Origin: DASSNR01 sp036278935
Lineage (GTDB): Bacteria; Gemmatimonadota; Gemmatimonadetes; Gemmatimonadales; Gemmatimonadaceae
Assembly: GCA_036278935.1 (NCBI GenBank)
Contig: DASUKA010000056.1
Span: 1 to 43,670 of the forward strand
DNA length: 43,670 nt
Reading direction: 5' to 3'
The notes beneath the pieces are model-generated. The model worked only from the letters and a program-made list of their open reading frames with translations, made no database searches and had not been told where the DNA came from. Numbering within the stretch: the first letter of the stretch is position 1; the number at the start of each line of letters is the position of its first letter. Below, piece after piece: positions 33,732-40,649 of the stretch. The position numbers and the translations under genes are program-made.

Positions 33732-33871
33732 GCCCGCGCTGCGGCACATCAGTCATTGACAACACGTCGACGCCGGCCACGCATCCGATGTTGGGAGCGG
33801 GCTCCGCACGTATTGTGTGTCGGAACCGCCGCGGCCGGGTCCCGCTCATCATGGCACGATCAAGGGGACTC

Positions 33872-35167
33872 ATGCACACGCAGGCTCTAATTGGCGCATT
33901 CGTGCTCCTGTGGGGAGCATCGGCTGGGGCACAGCAACCGGCAGATCATGCTGCACCGCCACCGCTCCGCCTCACCCGGCAGCAAGCGGTCGCGCAGGCG
34001 CTCGATCATAACCCACAGCTCGCCGCCGTGCGCGAGCAGGTGGCGCAGGCCCAGGCGCGACACGCGGAAGCGACGGCACTCCCCGACCCCGCGTTCGGCG
34101 CCAACATCGATAACGAGACGGGCTTCCTGCAACCGCATACGGCGGAAACCAAGGAGCTGGCGCTCGGTTTCACGATTCCCTTCCCCACCAAGCTCATGCT
34201 GGCCGGGCGCGCGGCGGGGCGCGACGTGGAGGCAGCGCAGTTCGGCTATACGCAATCGCGCCAGTTCATCGCCTCGCAAACGGTGCAGGCCTACGACGCG
34301 GTGCTCGTGGCGCTGCAGCACGGCACGGACCTGACACAGGGGAAGCAGCTCGCGCAGGACTTTCTGCAGAAGACGCAGGCCCGCTTCCAGGGCGGCACCG
34401 CCGCCAGAATCGACGTGATCAAGGCGGAGGTGGCCGTCGCCCAAGCTGAAAACGATCTCATCGCGAACCAGCGCGACGTCGCGAACGGCCGCGCCGCACT
34501 CAACCGGCTCATGGGTCGCGGGCTGGGCACCACGCTCCAACTGGCCGACACGCTCGCACCGCCCGACACCCTGCCTCCCCTGGCGCCGCTCGAGCAGCTC
34601 GCCCTGCGCTCGCGCCCCGAAGTGCGGAGCATGGAAGCCGAGCAACAGGGCGCGCATGCGGCCGCATCGCTGGCCGGCCAGTACTGGCTCCCCGATCTCA
34701 GCATCACCTTCACGAAGGATTTCGCACCGGGCCAGGCCTCAGTCCCCTTCTCGACCGATCTCGGCTTCAGCCTCCCGCTCTTTTTCTGGCAGCACCAGCA
34801 TGGGCAGGTGGCCGAAGCGCACCACCACGAGCTCGAGCTCGCCGCCAGCAGCCGGGACCTCTCTGCGCAGGTCGCGCAGGACGTTCGCGATGCCTATGCC
34901 GCCGCGAGCACGGCGCTCCGCCAGGTGGTGTACCTGCGCGATCAGCTGCTGCCCGAAGCCCGGCGGGCCTACCAGATCGTATCGGCGAGCTACGGACTGG
35001 GCGGCTCGTCCGCCCTGGATGTGCTCGATGCGCAACGCACGCTGCTCGACGCCGAAAGCCAGTACGCCGAGGCGCTGGGCGCCGCAAACGACGCCCACGC
35101 ACAACTGGAGCTCGCCGTCGGCGCCTCACTCGATTCCGCTTCTTCCGGAGATCCCCATGAACACTAA
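33872..35167 (+). CDS. Outer membrane efflux protein (CzcC/TolC family)
   Basis: A 431-residue exported protein: signal peptide MHTQALIGAFVLLWGASAGAQ, then two OEP repeats. The first is LTRQQAVAQALDHNPQLAAVREQVAQAQARHAEA...; the second begins LAPLEQLALRSRPEVRSMEAEQQGAHAA. Long helical segments (TASQTVQAYDAVL, FQGGTAARIDVIKAEVAVAQAENDLI) match the periplasmic tunnel helices. It forms the outer-membrane channel for the RND pump encoded downstream. The start at 33872 has AAGGGGA 3 nt upstream and a clear signal peptide; the longer open frame is rejected. It overlaps the adaptor gene by 11 nt. Confidence 0.92.
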   Translation: MHTQALIGAFVLLWGASAGAQQPADHAAPPPLRLTRQQAVAQALDHNPQLAAVREQVAQAQARHAEATALPDPAFGANIDNETGFLQPHTAETKELALGFTIPFPTKLMLAGRAAGRDVEAAQFGYTQSRQFIASQTVQAYDAVLVALQHGTDLTQGKQLAQDFLQKTQARFQGGTAARIDVIKAEVAVAQAENDLIANQRDVANGRAALNRLMGRGLGTTLQLADTLAPPDTLPPLAPLEQLALRSRPEVRSMEAEQQGAHAAASLAGQYWLPDLSITFTKDFAPGQASVPFSTDLGFSLPLFFWQHQHGQVAEAHHHELELAASSRDLSAQVAQDVRDAYAAASTALRQVVYLRDQLLPEARRAYQIVSASYGLGGSSALDVLDAQRTLLDAESQYAEALGAANDAHAQLELAVGASLDSASSGDPHEH

Positions 35168-36311
35168 TCACCCGGCCCTCGCGCTGGTGTCGCTCGGGGT
35201 CGTCGCCCTGTTCGTGGCCGGCTGCGGATCGCGGCCCGATGCCGCAGCCGCCGATGCGCCGCCGCCGGATTCCACCTCGGCGCTGGTGCTTCCACCGGCA
35301 CAGCGCGAACGGATCGACGCCAAGCCGGTGGCCAGCCAGTCGTTCCACCCGGTGGTGACGACTACCGGCACGGTCGCGTTCGATGGCAATCAGTCCACGC
35401 AGGTGCTTGCCCCGATCTCAGGGCCCGTCGCACGCATCCTCGTGCAACCCGGCGATCATGTGACGCAGGGGCAGGCACTGGCCTACGTCTCGTCGCCCGA
35501 CTTTGCGTCCGCCATCGCGGACTACCGCAAGGCCGACGCACAAGCAAGCAACGCCAAACGCGTAGCCGACCTGGACCAGCAGCTCTTCAAGAACGACGCG
35601 ATCGCCCGCCGCGACATGGAGCAGGCGCAGACCGACGCCGTGACCGCGGCCGCGGATCGCGATGCCGCCGCGCAGCAGTTACGTGCGCTCGGCGTAAGCG
35701 ACAGCACGCTGCACGCCCTTCAGGCCGGGCAGCCGGTGGCGACGGCGTATGGAGTGATCCGCGCGCCCATTGAAGGGACGCTCGTCGAGCGGCTCATCAC
35801 ACCCGGCGAACTGCTGCAGGCCGGTACGACGCCCTGCTTCACCGTGGCCGACATCTCGAAGATGTGGGTGATGGCCAACGTGTTCGGGTCGGATCTCGGC
35901 AAGGTGCAGCTGGGCGACATCGCGACCGTCACGACCAGCGCAACCCCGCAGCCTTTCCGCGGACGCGTCGACAATATCGCCGCCCTGGTGGATCCGACCA
36001 CCAAGGCCACGCAGGTCCGCGTGCTCGTCACGAACACCGGCCGCTTGCTCAAGAAGGACATGTACGTCACGGTCGCCATCCAGTCCCGCCACACCGAGAA
36101 CGGCCTCCTCATTCCGGTCTCGGCGGTGCTGCGCGATGACGACAATCGCCCCTTCGTCTTCGTGCAGGATGCGAAGGGCGGGTACGAGCGACGTACGGTG
36201 GCCCTCGGCCCCCGCGTGGATGAGCGCTACGAGATTACCGCTGGGCTCCACGCCGGTGACCGCGTGGTATCGGAGGGCGGATTGTTCCTGCAGTTCGCAC
36301 AGAGCCAATGA
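35157..36311 (+). CDS. RND efflux periplasmic adaptor (CzcB/CusB type, lipoprotein)
   Basis: A 384-residue membrane-fusion protein. The lipobox LFVAGC places the lipid Cys at residue 23. Then come a barrel-sandwich lipoyl half (VLAPISGPVARILVQPGDHVTQGQALAYV), a short helical hairpin (~115-185), the second lipoyl half (YGVIRAPIEGTLVERLITPGELLQAG), a beta-barrel (MWVMANVFGSDLGKVQLGDIATV) and a membrane-proximal domain. It bridges the inner-membrane pump and the outer-membrane channel. The ATG at 35157 has GGAG 6 nt upstream. Its stop overlaps the pump ATG by 4 nt (ATGA). Confidence 0.93.
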   Translation: MNTNHPALALVSLGVVALFVAGCGSRPDAAAADAPPPDSTSALVLPPAQRERIDAKPVASQSFHPVVTTTGTVAFDGNQSTQVLAPISGPVARILVQPGDHVTQGQALAYVSSPDFASAIADYRKADAQASNAKRVADLDQQLFKNDAIARRDMEQAQTDAVTAAADRDAAAQQLRALGVSDSTLHALQAGQPVATAYGVIRAPIEGTLVERLITPGELLQAGTTPCFTVADISKMWVMANVFGSDLGKVQLGDIATVTTSATPQPFRGRVDNIAALVDPTTKATQVRVLVTNTGRLLKKDMYVTVAIQSRHTENGLLIPVSAVLRDDDNRPFVFVQDAKGGYERRTVALGPRVDERYEITAGLHAGDRVVSEGGLFLQFAQSQ

Positions 36312-39300
36312 GCGCCACCAACCTCCCGCCGCAGCTCGAGGAACCGACACGCTATTCGGCGGACGCCGAGCGGCGGCCGTCGCTCATCAATCGGATCGTC
36401 GGCATGTCGCTGCGGCAGCGGTTCCTCGTGGCGTTGCTCAGCCTGCTGCTCGTGGCCGCCGGCATCTGGTCGTTCACGCGGCTCCCCGTGGACGCCTATC
36501 CCGATCTCTCGCCGCCCATGGTGGAGATCATCACCCAGTGGCCGGGCCACGCGTCCGAGGAGGTGGAGCGGCTGCTCACGGTGCCGATCGAGGTCGAGAT
36601 GAATGGCATCCCGAACCTCAAGGTCGTGCGCTCCGTGTCGCTGTACGGGCTGTCCGACGTGAGCCTCACCTTCGACGACGGCACCGATCTCTACTTCGCG
36701 CGCCAGCAGGTGTTCGAGCGACTCCCCGACGTCGACGTGCCGGAGGGCGTGTCGCCCTCGGTCGGGCCGCTCTCGTCACCGTCCGGGCTGGTGTACCGGT
36801 ACGTGATGCAGAGCCGTGACCGCTCGCCGATGGAGCTCAAGAACATCAACGACTGGGTGGTGAGCAAGGCGTACAAGTCGGTGCCCGGCGTGGCCGATGA
36901 GTCGCCGCTCGGCGGGGAAACGATGCAGTACCAGGTGCTCGTCGACCCCACCAAGCTCGCCGGCGACGGCTTGTCCGTCACCGATGTGGCGAACGCATTG
37001 AGCGCCAACAACGGCAACGCGGGCGGTGGCTTCTACTCCGAAGGGGGCCAGTTCTACTACATCCGTGGGCTGGGACGCGTGCACACGGTAGACGACATTG
37101 GCAACATCGTCGTCGCCGTGCGTAACGGCACGCCCATCCTGGTGAAGGACATCGCGCAGGTGGTCGTCGGCCATGCGCCGCGCCTGGGCCAGTTTGGCTT
37201 CGACAGCGCGAACGACGCCGTGGAAGGCGTCATCATGATGCGCACCGGCGAGCAGACGCAGACGGTGCTCAAGGGCGTGGAGCGGATGACCCGCGAGCTG
37301 AACGATTCCGTCCTGCCCAAGGATGTGAAGATCCATCCGTTCTACGACCGGAGCGACCTCGTGGCGCTCACCACACACACGGTGGAGAACAACCTGGTGC
37401 GCGGGATCGTGCTCGTGGTCGTCGTGCTGATCCTGTTCCTGTGGGATGTGCGTTCGGGGTTGATCGTCGCCGTGACGATTCCGCTCTCGCTCCTGTTTGC
37501 GTTCATCCTACTCGACATCCGAAGTATTCCAGCGAATCTACTCTCGATTGGCGCCATCGACTTCGGGATTCTGGTCGACGGCGCCGTCGTGATGGTGGAG
37601 AACATCTACCGACAACTCGCCCTGCGGCATGGCACCTCGTACAGTGTGCGTGAGGTGATCGTACGCGCCGCAGCGGAAGTCGACCGGCCGATCTTCTATG
37701 CGATCGCGGTGATCGTCGCAGGTTTCCTCCCGATCTATGTGCTCTCCGGCGCATCGGGGCGGTTGTTCCGGCCAATGGCCGACACAACGATCTTCGCGCT
37801 CATTGGCTCGTTACTCGTCACTCTGACATTGCTGCCGGTGCTCTGTTCGTGGCTCCTGCGGCGTGGAGTGCGCGAGCGGCGCAACCCCGTGTTTGAGGCG
37901 ATCAAGCGGGCATATCAGGTTGGCCTCGATGCCTGCCTCGCCCATCCGTGGGCCACGATCGCGGCGTCGACCGCCGTGTTCGTGCTCTCGCTCCTGCTCA
38001 TTCCGTCGATCGGCGCCGAGTTCATGCCCCACCTGGATGAAGGGGCGCTCTGGGTACGGGCGACCATGCCATACACCATCTCGTTCGATGAGTCCTCGCA
38101 CATCGTGCCGCAGATCCGGCACATCCTGAAGTCGTTCCCGGAGGTGACGGTCGTGGGCTCCGAGCACGGCCGGCCGGATGACGGCACGGACGCCACCGGC
38201 TTCTTCAATGCCGAGTTCTATGTCGGGCTGAAGCCGTACGGCCAATGGAAGGGCCCGATTCGCACGAAGCAGCAGTTGATCAATGCGATCAACGACAAGC
38301 TCCAGGCCTTTCCAGGGATCATCTTCAACTATACGCAGCCGGCGGAAGACGCCGTGGATGAAGCGGAGACGGGGCTCAAGAGCTCCCTGGCCGTCAAGAT
38401 CTTCGGGCCCGATCTCCACGTCCTCGAGCACAACGGCGTCGCGATCAAGCAGGTGCTGGAGCACGTGCCCGGAATCACGCACGTCACGGTCGTGCAGGAG
38501 CTGGGGCAGCCCGCGCTCAATATTGCCGTGGATCGCGCCAAGATCGCGCGGTATGGCATCAACGTGGCCGACGTGAACGGACTCATTGAGGCCGCGGTGG
38601 GCGGCGCGGCTGTCTCCCAGGTGGCGCAGGGCGAGCGGCTGTACGACCTGGTCGTGCGGCTCGAGCCACAGTTCCGGCAGACGCCGGAGCAGATTGGCGA
38701 TATTCTCGTCGCCACGCCGGGCGGGGAGCAGATTCCGCTCAAGGACCTGGCGACCATCCAGGTGTCGAGCGGCGCGTCGTTCATCTATCGGCAGGGCAAC
38801 TCGCGCTTCATCGGGGTGCAGTTCTCGGTGGAGGGACGCGATCTGGCGGGTGCCGTGCAGGATGCACAGCGCCAGGTCGCGGCCGCGGTCCACATCCCGG
38901 CCGGCTACCATGTGGTCTGGGGTGGCGAATACCAGGAGTATACGGCCTCGAGGGCGCAACTCCACGTCATCCTCCCGCTAACCGTGATGGTGATCTTCCT
39001 GTTGCTCTTTGCGCTCTACAGCAACTTCAAGTTTCCAGTCATCACGGTGATCGGGGTGGTGTTGTCGGCGCCGGTGGGCGGCCTGGTGGCGCTGCTCATC
39101 ACGGGGACGCCCTTCTCGGTGTCCTCCGGGATTGGATTCCTCGCGCTGTTCGGTGTCTCGGTGCAGACGGCGGTCGTCTACATCTCGTATGCCAACGAGC
39201 TGCGCCAGAACGGCGTGGGAATCACCGAGGCCACGCGCGAGGCGGCGCTGCTGCGATTGCGCCCGATCATGATGACGGCGCTCGTCGCCGCGCTTGGGCT

Positions 39301-39460
39301 GCTGCCGGCGGCACTCGCCCACGGAGTCGGCACCGATTCCCAGCGGCCGTTCGCGCTGGTAATCGTCGGCGGGATGTTCTCACGTCTCCTGATCAGCATC
39401 TTCCTCATGCCGGCGCTGTATCAAGTCGTCGCGCGGCCGGGAGATCGGCTGGAGGTGTAA
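36308..39460 (+). CDS. Heavy-metal efflux RND pump, CzcA-like
   Basis: A 1050-residue inner-membrane proton/metal antiporter, normal length for HME-RND. It starts with an unusually long polar N-terminus (~35 residues) before the first helix (FLVALLSLLLVAAGIWSFTRLPVDAYPDLSPPMVEI). Two large periplasmic loops follow. The fourth-helix motif is IDFGILVDGAVVMVENIYRQ near residues 414-433, the DFGxxVDGAVVxVEN pattern of CzcA-type (HME1, Co/Zn/Cd) pumps; CusA-type pumps read differently. The periplasmic metal-site loops are not resolved here. A 16-bp hairpin lies 33 nt past the stop. Confidence 0.95.
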   Translation: MSATNLPPQLEEPTRYSADAERRPSLINRIVGMSLRQRFLVALLSLLLVAAGIWSFTRLPVDAYPDLSPPMVEIITQWPGHASEEVERLLTVPIEVEMNGIPNLKVVRSVSLYGLSDVSLTFDDGTDLYFARQQVFERLPDVDVPEGVSPSVGPLSSPSGLVYRYVMQSRDRSPMELKNINDWVVSKAYKSVPGVADESPLGGETMQYQVLVDPTKLAGDGLSVTDVANALSANNGNAGGGFYSEGGQFYYIRGLGRVHTVDDIGNIVVAVRNGTPILVKDIAQVVVGHAPRLGQFGFDSANDAVEGVIMMRTGEQTQTVLKGVERMTRELNDSVLPKDVKIHPFYDRSDLVALTTHTVENNLVRGIVLVVVVLILFLWDVRSGLIVAVTIPLSLLFAFILLDIRSIPANLLSIGAIDFGILVDGAVVMVENIYRQLALRHGTSYSVREVIVRAAAEVDRPIFYAIAVIVAGFLPIYVLSGASGRLFRPMADTTIFALIGSLLVTLTLLPVLCSWLLRRGVRERRNPVFEAIKRAYQVGLDACLAHPWATIAASTAVFVLSLLLIPSIGAEFMPHLDEGALWVRATMPYTISFDESSHIVPQIRHILKSFPEVTVVGSEHGRPDDGTDATGFFNAEFYVGLKPYGQWKGPIRTKQQLINAINDKLQAFPGIIFNYTQPAEDAVDEAETGLKSSLAVKIFGPDLHVLEHNGVAIKQVLEHVPGITHVTVVQELGQPALNIAVDRAKIARYGINVADVNGLIEAAVGGAAVSQVAQGERLYDLVVRLEPQFRQTPEQIGDILVATPGGEQIPLKDLATIQVSSGASFIYRQGNSRFIGVQFSVEGRDLAGAVQDAQRQVAAAVHIPAGYHVVWGGEYQEYTASRAQLHVILPLTVMVIFLLLFALYSNFKFPVITVIGVVLSAPVGGLVALLITGTPFSVSSGIGFLALFGVSVQTAVVYISYANELRQNGVGITEATREAALLRLRPIMMTALVAALGLLPAALAHGVGTDSQRPFALVIVGGMFSRLLISIFLMPALYQVVARPGDRLEV

Positions 39461-39493
39461 GGTGGGAAGGCCGAGTCCTTTGTGGCGGGCATG

Positions 39494-39530
39494 ACCGGCG
39501 CCCGGCACGCGTCGCGTGCCGGGCGCCGGT
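39494..39530. terminator. Perfect 16-bp hairpin after the metal efflux operon
   Basis: Perfect arms ACCGGCGCCCGGCACG / CGTGCCGGGCGCCGGT with a 5-nt loop (CGTCG), 33 nt after the CzcA-like stop. No U-tract follows on the plus strand. It sits between convergent units (efflux operon and vapC remnant). Confidence 0.6.
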
Positions 39531-39553
39531 CGAGCGATGCGTGCAAGGGCTGG

Positions 39554-39967
39554 TTACAGGTCCCGCGGCAGCAGCCTCGGCCTGCCCTACACCTCCGCCG
39601 CGCCCAAGTGCCGCACGTCGAGCGTGGCGATGGCCTGGGCGCGGAGCCGCTCGGCCATCGCCATCACGACGGCGTCCACGATCCCCAGCCGCAGGGCGCG
39701 GTACCGGTCGCACGGCTCGCGCGCCCGATAGAGATCGGTCCCGCTGCCCCACTCGACCGGAAAGCAGCCATCCGCCAGGTCGCGCGCGAATGCCAGCTCC
39801 AACTTCGGGCCGACATGCTTCAGGAGGAGATAGTCAACTTCGGGGAGCACGGCCCAGGGCAGCACTCACGCGGCCGGATCATCCTCGTAGAGCGCCCGAA
39901 CCGCCTGGTACTGGCGGTCATCGGCGTCGATGAGCGCGAGGATGGCGCCGGTGTCGGCGACGATCAC
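39554..39967 (-). pseudogene. VapC-like PIN-domain toxin, interrupted by two in-frame stops
   Basis: Reading from GTG 39967, the frame gives VIVADTGAILALIDADDRQY..., a PIN-domain start with its first catalytic Asp. TGA follows at codon 34 (39868-39866) in the context PAA-stop-VLPWAVLPEVDYLL, where relatives usually have Trp, so a TGG-to-TGA change would explain it. The rest keeps a second acidic site (GIVDAVVMAMAERL) and IATLDVRHLG. A second stop (TAG 39589-39587) cuts off GRPRLLPRDL, a typical PIN C-terminus, before the natural TAA at 39556-39554. Without readthrough only a fragment from 39865 could be made, lacking the first active-site Asp. The gene is therefore probably dead. PIN toxins cleave RNA. 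Confidence 0.75.
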
Positions 39968-40101
39968 TCCTCGCGGCCGATTCCGGCGAGCAGCTCTTCG
40001 GCGCGTTCGGAGAGATCGCTTCGGCCGCTGCGGCCGGCGGCGAGACTTCGTGGGCGGCTTCGCTGCGGGCCCGGCGCCGAGGAGGTACGGCTGGCGGGCT
40101 G
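39964..40101 (-). pseudogene. VapB-like antitoxin remnant (C-terminal part)
   Basis: The frame ending in TGA at 39966-39964 overlaps the vapC GTG, as in real vapBC pairs (GTGA). It encodes a typical antitoxin C-terminus (GRSGRSDLSERAEELLAGIGREE). Upstream it becomes Arg/Pro/Ser-rich without homology and meets a stop at 40104-40102. No ribbon-helix-helix N-terminus is found before the next gene-free sequence, so the DNA-binding half appears lost or scrambled. Confidence 0.4.
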
Positions 40102-40112
40102 TCAGGAATCTC

Positions 40113-40140
40113 TTGACAGGATTCGGGGGCGTACTACTAT
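40113..40140 (+). promoter_or_regulatory. Possible promoter in the vapBC-susC intergenic region
   Basis: TTGACA (40113-40118, exact consensus), 16-bp spacer, TACTAT (40135-40140). It points toward the SusC-like gene but would leave a leader of ~500 nt. It may instead be a chance match in the decayed antitoxin region. Confidence 0.3.
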
Positions 40141-40152
40141 TGTGCTGATTTA

Positions 40153-40171
40153 GAGGGATACAATATCCCTC
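40153..40171. promoter_or_regulatory. Palindrome, possible operator relic
   Basis: GAGGGATA / TATCCCTC with a 3-nt centre (CAA). It is AT-richer than its surroundings. It lies just before the antitoxin remnant when read on the minus strand, and 13 nt past a candidate plus-strand -10. It could be an autoregulatory operator of the old vapBC pair. Confidence 0.4.
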
Positions 40172-40464
40172 CCTGCCCCTTCGGGTCCGCGGTCGTGGGC
40201 GGTCTATCGCCCGATGGACGCGTGCTGTTGGGGGAGTTGGGCGGTGCGTCGCTCAGCACACGCCGTGGGACGGGCATCGTGCTTGACCTCTTCCACCTTC
40301 ACCGGACGTTCCATGCATCCAGCCACCGAGAGGAGCCCCATGCGATCCGCGGCGCCGGCGCGGAGCGGTGCGCGGCGTCCCGGGCCGGAGCCGACGGCAT
40401 GGAGCACCGCTCTCCACGCAGGCGCGCGCACGCGCGCATCGCACGGCGTCCTGCGTGCCAAAAA
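40172..40464. other. Region without a recognisable gene
   Basis: GC-rich sequence upstream of the operators. One short frame, ATG at 40340 with GAGAGGAG upstream, could encode 61 Arg/Ala-rich residues ending at 40525. It runs through both operator sites and shows no family resemblance. I see no RNA gene or mobile element. Confidence 0.4.
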
Positions 40465-40478
40465 TGTAAGCGCTTACA
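40465..40478. promoter_or_regulatory. LacI/GalR-type operator 1
   Basis: A perfect 14-bp palindrome, TGTAAGCGCTTACA, with the central CG typical of LacI-family operators. It is 172 nt before the SusC-like start. The regulator gene is not in the window. Confidence 0.7.
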
Positions 40479-40485
40479 CCGCTGA

Positions 40486-40499
40486 TGTAAGCGCTTGCA
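40486..40499. promoter_or_regulatory. LacI/GalR-type operator 2
   Basis: TGTAAGCGCTTGCA, one mismatch from the perfect palindrome at 40465. The centres are 21 bp apart, two helical turns, so two dimers could bind on the same DNA face. It is 151 nt before the SusC-like start. Confidence 0.68.
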
Positions 40500-40649
40500 T
40501 CGGCAGGGGCGACCTCCCACCGTAGCCCCTTCCCACCTCTCGCTCGCGCTGCCCTGCCCCCGCGACAGGGCGCGATGCACCGCCGGCGTGACGGCATGGA
40601 CCCGCCCCGGCTCACCCCGAGCCGGACCCCACAGCACAGGAGGTCGAAG

